Shown: positions 43,812-53,522, numbered from the stretch's first letter. The stretch is 64,000 bases of DNA from Neobacillus sp. WH10 (GCF_030123405.1 NZ_CP126110.1:1984001-2048000); one strand, 5' to 3'. The notes: generated from the sequence alone by a model not told the origin. A program made the numbers and translations.

Positions 43812-44540
43812 ATGTCATCAATTAAGTCAGATAACCGGCACTTATATTTACAAGTGATCGAACGGTTAAAGCAAGATATTGAAAATGGGGTTTATAAAGA
43901 AAAAGAAAAATTACCTTCTGAATTCGATCTTGCCAAACAGCTTGGTGTAAGCAGGGCAACTCTTCGGGAAGCACTACGTATTCTAGAAGAAGAAAACGTT
44001 ATCATAAGGCGTCACGGTGTTGGCACCTTTGTAAACGCAAAGCCGATGTTTACTTCGGGGATTGAACAACTTAATAGTGTTACTAACATGATTAAACAAG
44101 CTGGAATGAAACCAGGTACAATTTTCTTAAGTTCATCAACTCAAGGTCCTACCGAAGAGGATATTCGTCGTTTTTCATGTTCTACTAGCGAAGAAATTTT
44201 TGTGATGGAAAGGGTAAGAACCGCAAATGGAGAACCAGTCGTCTACTGTATCGACAAGGTTCCAGAACGCATTTTGCCAGAGACATTTTCCCATGAGGAA
44301 GAATCTATTTTTCAGATTTTAGATGAAGAGGCAAATCGCAAAATTACATACGCGGTTGCCCAAATCGAGCCCTTGGGCTATCATGACAAAATTTCCCCAA
44401 TTCTAGAATGTGATCCTGAAACAGCATTGTTAGTATTGAAACAAATGCATTTCGATGAAATGGATGAACCTGTCCTATATTCGGTAAACTATTTTAAAGC
44501 GGACAAATTTAGTTTTCATGTTTTAAGGAAAAGAATTTAA
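43812..44540 (+). CDS. ymfC: GntR/HutC-family transcription regulator (YmfC-like)
   Basis: A 242-residue regulator: N-terminal winged helix-turn-helix (YKEKEKLPSEFDLAKQLGVSRATLREALRILEEENVI, about 25-70) and C-terminal UTRA effector domain (about 90-235). Start ATG 43812 after CTGGAGGAA. It is located between spoIIIE and a nucleoside-type ABC transporter, and I infer that it controls this transporter. The effector is unknown. Confidence 0.9.
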   Translation: MSSIKSDNRHLYLQVIERLKQDIENGVYKEKEKLPSEFDLAKQLGVSRATLREALRILEEENVIIRRHGVGTFVNAKPMFTSGIEQLNSVTNMIKQAGMKPGTIFLSSSTQGPTEEDIRRFSCSTSEEIFVMERVRTANGEPVVYCIDKVPERILPETFSHEEESIFQILDEEANRKITYAVAQIEPLGYHDKISPILECDPETALLVLKQMHFDEMDEPVLYSVNYFKADKFSFHVLRKRI

Positions 44541-44626
44541 TTATTTTTAGTCCTTTATGAAAACGCAATCAGTTCTGGCTTAAAGTTTCTACTATATCAA
44601 ACATAATTCATAGGGGGTACATTACC

Positions 44627-45712
44627 TTGAAAAAGCGTAAAATTGGAATGGCGCTATCACTAGTTCTTGCTGCTGGAACACTTTTAGGTGCATGTGGAAA
44701 AAGTAATGATGACAAAGGTACCGAAACAACTAAAGGCGGAGATAAAGAAAAAGCTTTCTCTGTAGCTATGGTTACTGACGTCGGTGGTGTTGATGACAAA
44801 TCATTTAACCAATCAGCATGGGAAGGTCTTCAAGCTTTTGGTAAAGAAAATGATATGAAAAAGGGTAAAGGCGGATTTGATTACCTTCAATCAAAATCTG
44901 ATGCAGATTACTCAACAAACTTAAATAAACTATCTCGTGAAAAATTTGACCTAGTATTCGGAATTGGTTTCTTAATGCAAGCTTCCGTTGAAGAAATTGC
45001 GAAACAACAAAAAGATACAAACTTCGCTATTGTCGATGCTGAAGTAAAACAACCAAATGTTGCCAGCATCCTATTTAAAGAGCAAGAAGCAGCTTTCCTT
45101 GCAGGTGTAGCAGCTGCCCTACAAACAAAAAGTAACCATGTCGGATTTATCGGTGGAATGGAAATTCCTGTTATCGAGCGTTTCGAATCTGGTTTCGTTG
45201 CGGGCGTTAAGGCTGCAAAGCCGGATGTAAAAGTAGACGTTCAATATTCAGGTGCATTTGACAAAGCTGAATTAGGTCAATCTATTGCTTCTAAAATGTA
45301 TTCTTCAGGCGCAGACGTTATCTTCCACGCCGCTGGTGGTACAGGTAATGGTCTATTCAAAGAAGCTAACGACCGTAAAAAGAATGACCCTAGCAAAGAA
45401 ATTTGGGCTATCGGCGTAGACCGTGACCAAAACGATATGGGTCCAGATGTAGTTCTTACATCAGCTATGAAAGGTGTAAGCGTAGCCGTACAAGACCTTT
45501 CTAAAAAAGCAAAAGATGGTAATTTCCCTGGTGGAGAAATTGCATTATATGGGTTAGCTGAAGATGGTGTATCTTTAGCACCAATTAACAGCAAAGCCTC
45601 TAATAAAGCTGCAATTGATGCAGCGGTTAAAGAATGGACAGATAAAATTAAATCCGGTTCTGTAAAAGTTCCTGGTACCCACAAAGAGTTAGAAACTTTT
45701 AGTGCAAAATAA
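44627..45712 (+). CDS. BMP-family lipoprotein, nucleoside-binding ABC transporter component
   Basis: Surface substrate-binding lipoprotein of the Bmp/PnrA-like family that binds purine nucleosides. The signal peptide ends in lipobox LLGAC (Cys23). The mature part has VAMVTDVGGVDDKSFNQSAWEGLQAF and HAAGGTGNGLFKEA, both typical. 361 residues. It starts at TTG 44627 after AGGGGG. It resembles NupN (YufN) of the B. subtilis guanosine importer. A hairpin separates it from the ATPase gene, so the lipoprotein is probably made in excess. Confidence 0.93.
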   Translation: MKKRKIGMALSLVLAAGTLLGACGKSNDDKGTETTKGGDKEKAFSVAMVTDVGGVDDKSFNQSAWEGLQAFGKENDMKKGKGGFDYLQSKSDADYSTNLNKLSREKFDLVFGIGFLMQASVEEIAKQQKDTNFAIVDAEVKQPNVASILFKEQEAAFLAGVAAALQTKSNHVGFIGGMEIPVIERFESGFVAGVKAAKPDVKVDVQYSGAFDKAELGQSIASKMYSSGADVIFHAAGGTGNGLFKEANDRKKNDPSKEIWAIGVDRDQNDMGPDVVLTSAMKGVSVAVQDLSKKAKDGNFPGGEIALYGLAEDGVSLAPINSKASNKAAIDAAVKEWTDKIKSGSVKVPGTHKELETFSAK

Positions 45713-45722
45713 TTTAAAGTAG

Positions 45723-45755
45723 GGAATAAGCGGGTAATACCTGCCTGCTTATTCC
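45723..45755 (+). terminator. Attenuator-like hairpin after the lipoprotein gene
   Basis: GGAATAAGC ... GCTTATTCC with a GC-rich inner part and few T residues. A smaller GGGG-AGGAAAT-CCCC hairpin followed by ATTTTTTT lies at about 45820-45843. Confidence 0.6.
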
Positions 45756-45853
45756 TTATTAATGAAAATCTTAATTGAAGCGTAGAATTAGTATTCTACT
45801 TTTCACTTAGGATTTTAAAGGGGAGGAAATCCCCATTTTTTTAAAACTTTGAA

Positions 45854-45864
45854 AGGTCTGACCT
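45854..45864. promoter_or_regulatory. Second operator-like palindrome, before the transporter ATPase gene
   Basis: AGGTC-T-GACCT followed by CTTA. It shares GTCTGAnnTCTTA with the site at 43775-43787. Confidence 0.4.
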
Positions 45865-45919
45865 CTTACTACTATTGGTCAAAATTTCCTTTTACCTTTA
45901 TCACAGGGAGTGAGATAAG

Positions 45920-47455
45920 ATGGATTATGTAATTGAGATGCTCAACATTCGAAAAGAATTTGGCGGATTCGTTGCGAATGATAACATTACCCTTCAATTA
46001 AAAAAGGGAGAAATTCATGCTTTGCTCGGTGAAAACGGAGCTGGTAAATCGACTTTGATGAATGTTCTATTTGGCTTGTATCAGCCTGAGCAGGGTGAAA
46101 TTCGTGTAAAAGGGCAGCCAGTAAACATTACTAACCCTAATATTGCGAATGATTTAGGGATTGGAATGGTACATCAGCATTTTATGCTTGTGGATACATT
46201 TACCGTTACGGAAAATATTATTCTTGGTAGAGAAATAACTTCTGGCGGTAGAATTGATATTAAAAAGGCGGAAAAAGAGGTCCGTGACATTTCCGAGCGC
46301 TATGGCCTGGCTGTGGACCCGCAAGCAAAAATTTCAGAAATCACTGTTGGTATGCAGCAAAGGGTGGAAATTTTAAAAACTCTTTATCGCGGTGCTGAAA
46401 TTCTTATTTTTGATGAACCTACTGCTGTGTTAACGCCTCAGGAAATTAAAGAATTAATTCAAATTATGAAAACGCTTATTAAAGAAGGAAAGTCCATTAT
46501 TCTTATTACTCATAAGTTAAAAGAAATTATGGAAGTTGCTGACCGTTGTACGGTTATTCGAAAGGGTAAAGGGATTGGGACCGTAAATGTAAGTGAAACC
46601 AATCCGAATGAACTTGCAAGTTTAATGGTCGGTCGTGAAGTTGTATTTAAAACTGAAAAGAAAGAGGCACATCCAAAACAAGATGTCCTTGAAGTCAATG
46701 ATTTGGTTGTTAAAGATGCTCGTGGTGTTACCATTGTTAATGGGCTTAATCTTTCAGTAAAAGCTGGAGAAATTGTCGGAATTGCTGGTATTGATGGTAA
46801 CGGACAATCCGAATTTATTGAAGCCATTACTGGGTTACGTAAATCTGAAAGCGGTAGCGTAAAATTAAATGGAAAAGAATTAATTAATTTTACTCCAAGA
46901 AAGATTACTGAATCAGGTGTAGGTCATATTCCTCAGGATCGCCATAAACATGGTTTAGTACTTAATTATCCAATCGGCGAGAATATTGTTTTACAAAACT
47001 ATTATAAGAAACCCTTTTCTAAAAATGGTGTTTTAAACTTTAAAGAAATATATAAACAAGCAAAGAAAATAATTAGTGAGTTTGATGTTCGGACACCAAG
47101 TGAATACACTTTAGCACGTGCACTTTCAGGGGGAAATCAGCAAAAAGCAATTATTGGACGAGAAGTTGACCGTAATCCAGATTTACTAATTGCTGCTCAG
47201 CCTACTCGTGGGCTGGACGTTGGAGCAATTGAATTTATTCATAAGCGTTTGATTGAACAACGCGATAACGGTAAGGCAGTTTTACTCGTTTCGTTTGAGT
47301 TAGATGAAATTATGAATGTTAGCGACAGGATTGCGGTTATTTACGAGGGGAAAATCGTAGCTGTAGTTAATCCGAAAGAAACAACTGAGCAGGAGCTTGG
47401 ATTGCTGATGGCTGGTTCGAATAGAAAGGAAGCGGGTGAAGGAACTCATGTCTAA
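45920..47455 (+). CDS. Nucleoside ABC transporter ATP-binding protein (NupO-like)
   Basis: Duplicated ABC ATPase of 511 residues. Domain 1: Walker A GENGAGKST and Walker B ILIFDEPTAVL; its signature is degenerate (ITVGMQQRVEIL). Domain 2 has a degenerate Walker A (GIDGNGQSE), signature LSGGNQQK and LLIAAQPTRGLD. This arrangement is usual for sugar/nucleoside importers (RbsA/NupO type). It overlaps the first permease by eight bases. Energises import with the two permeases that follow. Confidence 0.94.
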   Translation: MDYVIEMLNIRKEFGGFVANDNITLQLKKGEIHALLGENGAGKSTLMNVLFGLYQPEQGEIRVKGQPVNITNPNIANDLGIGMVHQHFMLVDTFTVTENIILGREITSGGRIDIKKAEKEVRDISERYGLAVDPQAKISEITVGMQQRVEILKTLYRGAEILIFDEPTAVLTPQEIKELIQIMKTLIKEGKSIILITHKLKEIMEVADRCTVIRKGKGIGTVNVSETNPNELASLMVGREVVFKTEKKEAHPKQDVLEVNDLVVKDARGVTIVNGLNLSVKAGEIVGIAGIDGNGQSEFIEAITGLRKSESGSVKLNGKELINFTPRKITESGVGHIPQDRHKHGLVLNYPIGENIVLQNYYKKPFSKNGVLNFKEIYKQAKKIISEFDVRTPSEYTLARALSGGNQQKAIIGREVDRNPDLLIAAQPTRGLDVGAIEFIHKRLIEQRDNGKAVLLVSFELDEIMNVSDRIAVIYEGKIVAVVNPKETTEQELGLLMAGSNRKEAGEGTHV

Positions 47456-48497
47456 ACGCTTAAAGGGTTTATTAACGCCAGTTATTGCCGTTTTATTAGG
47501 TATTTTGGTTGGAACAATTATTATGTTAGCGAGTGGGTATGACCCTGTTGCTGCTTTTTCAGCATTGTGGAATGGAGTATTTGGAGATGTTTATTCTTTT
47601 GGAGAAGCAGTTAGGCAGATAACTCCCTATATTTTAGCAGGTTTAGCCGTAGCATTTGCTTTTCGTGTAGGCTTATTTAATATCGGAGTTGAAGGACAAT
47701 TTATCGTTGGATGGCTTGCAGCGGTATGGGTAGGGGTTGCCTTTGATCTTCCCCGTGCTATTCACTTACCATTAGCAATTCTTGCTTCCATGATTGCTGG
47801 GGCTCTTTGGGCATTTATTCCAGGTTTTTTAAAAGCACGTTTTCGTGTCCACGAAGTTATTGTGACAATCATGATGAACTATGTGGCACTCCACGTTACT
47901 AACTATATTATTAGAAACGTTTTAGCATCAAAAAGTGGTGATAAAACAGATATGATTCACGAGTCAGCCTCATTACGCTCAGAGTGGTTACAAAGTTTAA
48001 CAGATTACTCACGGCTTCACTGGGGTATAGTAATTGCTATTATTTGTTGTTTTATTATGTGGTTCTTGCTTGAAAGAACAACTAGGGGATTTGAATTACG
48101 GGCTGTTGGTTTTAACCAGCATGCTGCCCACTACTCAGGAATGAGTGTTAATAAAAACATTATTCTTTCTATGTTGATTTCTGGGGCATTTGCAGGTCTT
48201 GCAGGATCTATGGAAGGATTAGGCACATTTGGATATGCTGCTGTTAAGGGTGGATTTACTGGGGTTGGATTCGATGGAATTGCAGTTGCCTTATTGGGAG
48301 GCAATACAGCATTCGGTGTATTTTTATCAGCTATACTTTTCGGTGTATTAAAGGTTGGCGCTTTAAACATGCCACTTGAAGCAGGAGTACCTAACGAACT
48401 AGTTGATATTATTATTGCTTTAATTGTTTTCTTCGTAGCCTCAAGTTATATGATTAGAGCGTTACTTGATCGATTAAGCAAGAAGGAGGTGAAGTAA
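47448..48497 (+). CDS. Nucleoside ABC transporter permease 1 (NupP-like)
   Basis: A 349-residue BPD_transp_2-type permease with about nine to ten membrane segments. FRVGLFNIGVEGQFIVG is the family motif, and SGAFAGLAGSMEGLGTFGYA a second conserved loop. GTG 47436 in frame falls in the ribosome site region (GTGAAGGA); ATG 47448 is preferred, inside the end of the ATPase gene, so the two are translationally coupled. Confidence 0.93.
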   Translation: MSKRLKGLLTPVIAVLLGILVGTIIMLASGYDPVAAFSALWNGVFGDVYSFGEAVRQITPYILAGLAVAFAFRVGLFNIGVEGQFIVGWLAAVWVGVAFDLPRAIHLPLAILASMIAGALWAFIPGFLKARFRVHEVIVTIMMNYVALHVTNYIIRNVLASKSGDKTDMIHESASLRSEWLQSLTDYSRLHWGIVIAIICCFIMWFLLERTTRGFELRAVGFNQHAAHYSGMSVNKNIILSMLISGAFAGLAGSMEGLGTFGYAAVKGGFTGVGFDGIAVALLGGNTAFGVFLSAILFGVLKVGALNMPLEAGVPNELVDIIIALIVFFVASSYMIRALLDRLSKKEVK

Positions 48498-48498
48498 G

Positions 48499-49458
48499 TT
48501 GAGCTTAATGGATATCTTAATGATAGTCGTTCCATCCACGTTGTTATGGGCTGCTCCGCTTGTCTTCACTGCATTAGGCGGAATTTTCTCGGAACGATCT
48601 GGTGTAGTTAATATTGGACTTGAAGGTTTAATGGTTATTGGTGCATTCTCCGCAATAGTTTTTAACATTACATTTGTCGATACATTTGGTAGCTTAACAC
48701 CTTGGATTTCCATTTTAGTTGCAATGGTTGCAGGTGCTATTTTTTCCCTTCTACACGCCGTTGCTGCGATTACATTCCGTGCTGACCATACAGTTTCGGG
48801 TGTGGCGATTAACTTACTTGCAACAGGGATAACTTTATTCCTTGTTAAGCTTATCTATGGTAAAGGTGAAACAGGCATTATCAAAGAAGGCATTAGTAAA
48901 GTGAATATACCATATTTAGAAGACATTCCTATTATTGGACCAATATTTTTCCAAAATACGTATTGGACATCATTTTTAGCTATTATCGTTGCGATCATCG
49001 TATGGTATGTAGTTTTCAAAACACCATTTGGTCTACGTCTTCGTTCAGTTGGAGAGCATCCAATGGCAGCTGATACAATGGGAATTAACGTTACAAAAAT
49101 GCGCTATCTTGGGGTTATCCTTTCTGGAGCACTTGGCGGTATCGGCGGCGCCGTATACGCACAATCCATTGCTAATAACTTCAGCCATTCAACGATTAGT
49201 GGTCAAGGTTTCATGGCGCTTGCTGCAATGATTTTTGGTAAATGGCATCCACTAGGTGCCTTAGGTGCAGCGATCTTCTTCGGTTTCGCTCAAAGTATAA
49301 GTATCATTGGTTCAAGTTTACCTTTCTTAAAGGAAATTCCAAGTGTATACTTGTTAATAGCTCCTTATGTGCTAACGATCTTGGCATTAACGGGATTCAT
49401 TGGCCGTGCCGATGCACCAAAATCAATTGGTACACACTATATCAAAGGAAATCGTTAA
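48499..49458 (+). CDS. Nucleoside ABC transporter permease 2 (NupQ-like)
   Basis: A 319-residue permease of the same family, with SERSGVVNIGLEGLMVIGAFSA and GALGGIGGAVYAQSIANNF. It starts at TTG 48499, one base after the preceding stop region, with the strong AAGGAGGTGA. A terminator follows at 49465-49493, so the regulator-lipoprotein-ATPase-permease-permease block ends here. Confidence 0.93.
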   Translation: MSLMDILMIVVPSTLLWAAPLVFTALGGIFSERSGVVNIGLEGLMVIGAFSAIVFNITFVDTFGSLTPWISILVAMVAGAIFSLLHAVAAITFRADHTVSGVAINLLATGITLFLVKLIYGKGETGIIKEGISKVNIPYLEDIPIIGPIFFQNTYWTSFLAIIVAIIVWYVVFKTPFGLRLRSVGEHPMAADTMGINVTKMRYLGVILSGALGGIGGAVYAQSIANNFSHSTISGQGFMALAAMIFGKWHPLGALGAAIFFGFAQSISIIGSSLPFLKEIPSVYLLIAPYVLTILALTGFIGRADAPKSIGTHYIKGNR

Positions 49459-49464
49459 TAAAGG

Positions 49465-49493
49465 AACCCACAGTTTTTAACTGTGGGTTTTTC
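49465..49493 (+). terminator. Terminator after the nucleoside transporter genes
   Basis: AACCCACAG-TTTTTAA-CTGTGGGTTTTT. Confidence 0.9.
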
Positions 49494-49628
49494 TTAATAT
49501 TAGGTGTATTTGCTTGTATTGAACAAGCTTGTCAAATTATAGTAAGAAGTATAGGTTTTATCCAAAAGGAAAAGATATAAAGAAAAATGTTTACATATGT
49601 TTAAATAAAACCATAAGGAGGAATGCAA

Positions 49629-50909
49629 ATGGACGCTACTACAGAAAAAATAACAGAAATGCATGGTTACAACCTTCATGTCATTGAAACAGAAAAATAT
49701 AAAACAAATACATTGGTTTGGAGGATGAAAGCTCCATTAACAAAAGAGGATGTAACGAAAAGGGCACTTCTTCCCCATGTATTACAAAGCAGTTCTGGAA
49801 AATATTCTACAACAACGGCATTACGTTCTTATTTAGATGAATTATATGGTGCGACTCTTTTTGTAGATCTGGCAAAAAAAGGTGAATACCATATTATGAG
49901 CTTTTCTTTAGAAATTGCAAATGAAAAATTTTTAAGCGATTCTAATCCGTTATTAAAAAAAGGCTTTGAATTGTTGGCAGAAGTTTTAATCAATCCTAAC
50001 ATATCAGGAAATGCTTTTGACCGAGAAACAGTAGAAAAAGAAAAACGCTCACTTAAGTCACGGATTCAATCAGTTTTTGATGATAAAATGCGTTATTCTA
50101 ATGTACGCCTTTTAGAGGAAATGTGTAAAGGAGAGCCCTATGCTCTGCAGGTAAATGGTGATGCGGCAGATGTTGATGCCATAACAGCGGAAAATTTATA
50201 CGATTATTTTAAAAGTGCTTTTTTAGAGGATGAGATGGATCTCTATGTTATCGGTGATGTAAAAGTGGATGAGGTCAAAAAATTAGCAGCGGAGCTTCTT
50301 AACTTTGAAAGCCGTACACCGAATAAGGTAAAGGCAGAGAAGACCAATAAAAGAGCAGAAGTTAATGAGGTAAAAGAAGAGCAAGATGTAAAACAAGGGA
50401 AATTAAATATTGGATATCGTACTAATATCGTTTATGGCGATTCTGATTATTTTGCCCTGCAGGTTTTTAATGGTATTTTTGGCGGCTTTTCACATTCCAA
50501 GCTTTTTATCAACGTTCGAGAGAAAGCCAGCCTTGCCTATTATGCAGCGAGCCGCTTAGAAAGTCATAAAGGGTTAATGATGGTTATGTCAGGAATTGAC
50601 TTAAAGAACTATGATCAGGCTGTTGGAATTATCCATGAGCAAATGGATGCAATGAAAAAAGGTGATTTCACAGACCAAGAGTTAGAGCAAACAAAGGCTG
50701 TAATAAAAAATCAAATCATGGAAACCATTGACACTGCAAGAGGATTAACCGATATTCTCTATCATAATGTGGTTGCACATTCCGATATTAAACTTGATTC
50801 ATGGATATCTGAAATGCAAAACATAACAAAGGAAGAAATTGTTGCGGTTGCGAACAAGATTGAACTTGATACCATTTATTTCTTAACTGGGACGGAGGCG
50901 GGCAATTAA
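49629..50909 (+). CDS. ymfF: M16 peptidase-like protein YmfF (no zinc motif)
   Basis: A 426-residue M16 homologue. The HxxEH motif is absent at the expected place (LPHVLQSSSGKYSTTTALRSYL), so it is probably a non-catalytic partner of YmfH, as in heterodimeric M16 enzymes. ATG 49623 sits inside the ribosome site; ATG 49629, seven bases after AAGGAGG, is preferred. It shares one base with the next start (TAATG). Confidence 0.92.
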   Translation: MDATTEKITEMHGYNLHVIETEKYKTNTLVWRMKAPLTKEDVTKRALLPHVLQSSSGKYSTTTALRSYLDELYGATLFVDLAKKGEYHIMSFSLEIANEKFLSDSNPLLKKGFELLAEVLINPNISGNAFDRETVEKEKRSLKSRIQSVFDDKMRYSNVRLLEEMCKGEPYALQVNGDAADVDAITAENLYDYFKSAFLEDEMDLYVIGDVKVDEVKKLAAELLNFESRTPNKVKAEKTNKRAEVNEVKEEQDVKQGKLNIGYRTNIVYGDSDYFALQVFNGIFGGFSHSKLFINVREKASLAYYAASRLESHKGLMMVMSGIDLKNYDQAVGIIHEQMDAMKKGDFTDQELEQTKAVIKNQIMETIDTARGLTDILYHNVVAHSDIKLDSWISEMQNITKEEIVAVANKIELDTIYFLTGTEAGN

Positions 50910-52201
50910 TGGAGAAAATTACTTTTGACCAGCTTCAAGAAGAGCTTTTTCATGAAAAAATGACAAATGGCTTAGACGTCTTTATTTTGCCAAAGAAAGG
51001 TTTTAATAAAACATTTGCCACGTTTACAACAAAGTACGGTTCAATAGATAATACATTTGTTCCGTTGGGTAAAGATGAGTATGTTAAGGTTCCCGACGGG
51101 ATTGCCCACTTTTTAGAGCATAAGCTGTTTGAAAAAGAAGATGGTGATGTCTTTCAGCAATTTAGCCGTCAAGGTGCATCCGCAAATGCCTTTACGTCCT
51201 TTACTCGCACAGCTTATTTATTTTCAAGTACATCCGATGTCGAAAAAAACCTTGAAACACTAGTTGATTTTGTTCAGGATCCTTATTTTTCCGAGAAAAC
51301 TGTCGAAAAGGAAAAAGGAATTATCGGCCAAGAAATAACCATGTATGATGATAATCCAGATTGGCGTTTATATTTCGGATTAATCCAAAACCTTTATCAA
51401 AATCATCCGGTAAAAATTGATATTGCTGGCACAATTGAGTCCATCTCCCATATCACAAAAGATTTGCTTTATGAGTGTTACAATACCTTTTATCACCCGA
51501 GTAACATGCTTTTGTTTATTGTGGGCCCGGTTAATCCTGAAAAGATGATGACTCAAGTTAGAGACAACCAAGCAAAAAAAGATTATAAGGATATGCCTGA
51601 AATCAAACGTCAATTTGAAACGGAGCCTGCTCAAGCTGCCGAAAAGAAGCAGATCCTTGAAATGAATGTACAAACCTCTAAAATTCTCGTTGGCATTAAA
51701 GCGCTGCATGTCGACCAAACCGGTGATGTGTTACTCAAAAATGAGTTAACTATGAACGTATTGCTTGATTTGTTGTTTGGAAAAAGCTCCGAAAACTACA
51801 ATCAGCTTTATAGTGAAGGTCTTATCGATGAAACCTTCTCATATGACTACACGCAGGAACAAGGTTTTGGTTTCGCAATGGTCGGCGGAGACACAGGAGA
51901 ACCAGATAAATTATCTGACATGCTTGTAAATATGCTCCTAGAAGCAAAAAAGGGGAGTATATTTAGTGAACAGCAATTAGAAAGAGCGAAAAAGAAGAAA
52001 ATTGGTGCCTTTTTACGTGCAATAAATTCTCCGGAATATATTGCAAATCAATTTACTCGTTATGCATTTAATGAAATGAATTTATTCGATGTTGTGCCAA
52101 CACTAGAAAAAATAACATTAAATGATGTTCAATCATTAGCCGCAGAAGTGATCTCAGAGGAACGGTTTTCTGTATGTCAGGTAGTTCCAAAGAAAAAATA
52201 G
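50909..52201 (+). CDS. ymfH: M16 family zinc peptidase YmfH
   Basis: A 430-residue M16 peptidase with intact HFLEHKLFE (HxxEH) and a downstream Glu in KGIIGQEITMYDDNPDW. The C-terminal domain has the TFSYDYTQEQGFGFAMVGGDT segment. Coupled with ymfF; together they probably form one enzyme. In B. subtilis and Staphylococcus such pairs have been linked to peptide processing, but the substrate here is unknown. Confidence 0.94.
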   Translation: MEKITFDQLQEELFHEKMTNGLDVFILPKKGFNKTFATFTTKYGSIDNTFVPLGKDEYVKVPDGIAHFLEHKLFEKEDGDVFQQFSRQGASANAFTSFTRTAYLFSSTSDVEKNLETLVDFVQDPYFSEKTVEKEKGIIGQEITMYDDNPDWRLYFGLIQNLYQNHPVKIDIAGTIESISHITKDLLYECYNTFYHPSNMLLFIVGPVNPEKMMTQVRDNQAKKDYKDMPEIKRQFETEPAQAAEKKQILEMNVQTSKILVGIKALHVDQTGDVLLKNELTMNVLLDLLFGKSSENYNQLYSEGLIDETFSYDYTQEQGFGFAMVGGDTGEPDKLSDMLVNMLLEAKKGSIFSEQQLERAKKKKIGAFLRAINSPEYIANQFTRYAFNEMNLFDVVPTLEKITLNDVQSLAAEVISEERFSVCQVVPKKK

Positions 52202-52206
52202 GCTAA

Positions 52207-52235
52207 GAAGCGTCGTTTAACCGGCGCTTCTTTAC
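52207..52235 (+). terminator. Weak terminator after ymfH
   Basis: GAAGCGTCG-TTTAAC-CGGCGCTTC with TTTA. Confidence 0.5.
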
Positions 52236-52270
52236 TGTGTAATGTTTTAGTTAAAGAGAGAGTGATATTA

Positions 52271-52993
52271 ATGAAAAAATACGCACTAATTACGGGAGCA
52301 AGCGGTGGAATCGGACAAGCGATAGCGTATAAATTGGCGGAAAAAGGATACTCCTTGTATTTACATTACAATAAAAATGAACAATCTATTTTGGGGTTAA
52401 TGGAAAAGCTTCAGCCATTTGGCGGGGAGTATATTCCTGTCCATGCTGATTTGGCAGTGGCAAACGGATACAAAACAATATCCTCGCAAATCTTTTCATT
52501 AGATGCCATTATTCATTGCGGTGGAAACAGTCAATATGGGCTTTTGTTGGATTTGGAACACGAAGATGCTATGGCATTAATGAATGTACATGTAATAAAT
52601 CCGTTAATGTTGACAAAAGAACTGCTGCCTAAATTTTTTAGTAAAGGGTCAGGCAATATTATTGTGATTACTTCAATTTGGGGACAAACAGGTGCAGCTT
52701 GTGAAGTGGCCTATTCAACGGCCAAAGGTGCTCAAATTGCATTTGTAAAGGCTCTCAGTAAAGAGGTAGCTTTAAACGGCATTCGAGTCAATGCGATCGC
52801 CCCAGGTGCAATAGCAACACCGATGATGGAAGGGTTTACGCAAGAAGAGGTGGAACAGATTTCTTTTGATATACCCATGGGAAGGCTTGGTCTGCCCGAA
52901 GAAATTGCTGGAAGCGTTGCATTCTTGCTTTCGGAGGAATCTTCCTATATTACTGGCCAGGTACTTGCGATAAATGGAGGCTGGTACACATAA
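52271..52993 (+). CDS. ymfI: SDR-family oxidoreductase YmfI (FabG-like)
   Basis: Short-chain dehydrogenase of 240 residues: TGASGGIGQAIA cofactor motif, catalytic Ser in VITSIWGQ, YSTAKGA (YxxxK) and NAIAPGAIATPM. The alternative start GTG 52262 lies in the ribosome site; ATG 52271 is preferred. It resembles 3-oxoacyl-ACP reductase, but the substrate is unknown. Confidence 0.93.
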   Translation: MKKYALITGASGGIGQAIAYKLAEKGYSLYLHYNKNEQSILGLMEKLQPFGGEYIPVHADLAVANGYKTISSQIFSLDAIIHCGGNSQYGLLLDLEHEDAMALMNVHVINPLMLTKELLPKFFSKGSGNIIVITSIWGQTGAACEVAYSTAKGAQIAFVKALSKEVALNGIRVNAIAPGAIATPMMEGFTQEEVEQISFDIPMGRLGLPEEIAGSVAFLLSEESSYITGQVLAINGGWYT

Positions 52994-53072
52994 AATTTCA
53001 CCAATTAATCATGAATAGTTTGAGACGCTACTTCGCAAAATAATTATATACTATTCTAAAGGAGGTAATAAT

Positions 53073-53330
53073 GTGTCTGTTTTTGAAAACTGGAAACAAT
53101 GGGAAGACTTTTTAGCAGATCGTCTTCACCATGCACAAAGTGAAGGTATGAGTGAGGGCGCGATTGGAAACCTTGCTTTTCAAATTGGTGATTATTTAGC
53201 AAACCAAGTAGAGCCGAAAAATGAGCAACAAAGAATTCTTTCAGACCTTTGGTCGGTTGCTGACAAACAAGAACAACAGGCTATTGCAAATATTATGGTA
53301 AAACTGATTTCGAATAACGGAAGCCGCTAG
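53073..53330 (+). CDS. ymfJ: DUF3243 family protein YmfJ
   Basis: An 85-residue helical acidic protein (MSVFENWKQWEDFLADRLHHA ... WSVADKQEQQAIANIMVKL). It starts at GTG 53073; an ATG two bases earlier is out of frame. Conserved in the ymf cluster of bacilli, function unknown. Confidence 0.9.
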   Translation: MSVFENWKQWEDFLADRLHHAQSEGMSEGAIGNLAFQIGDYLANQVEPKNEQQRILSDLWSVADKQEQQAIANIMVKLISNNGSR

Positions 53331-53331
53331 A

Positions 53332-53364
53332 AGAGAAGGGACCTTTTGGTCTCCTCTCTTTTTT
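53332..53364 (+). terminator. Terminator after ymfJ
   Basis: AGAGAAGGGACC-TTTT-GGTCTCCTCTCT with TTTTT. Confidence 0.88.
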
Positions 53365-53522
53365 CATTCCTGATCACTTTTTGATATCCTCAAGCAAAAA
53401 TAAAAGATAAATAAGTTATTCTCCGTGTTTTTCCTTTCATCTTCAATCAAAATCATTTATTATAAGGGTTAGATGAAAAGACGTGAAAAAATTGTCGAAA
53501 CTTCTTATGGGGGTTTTTTATC

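Noticed and set aside
45946..47440. Degenerate ABC motifs considered as damage in the ATPase gene
   Set aside because: Asymmetric Walker/signature motifs are normal in fused RbsA/NupO-type ATPases; the frame is intact at 511 residues.
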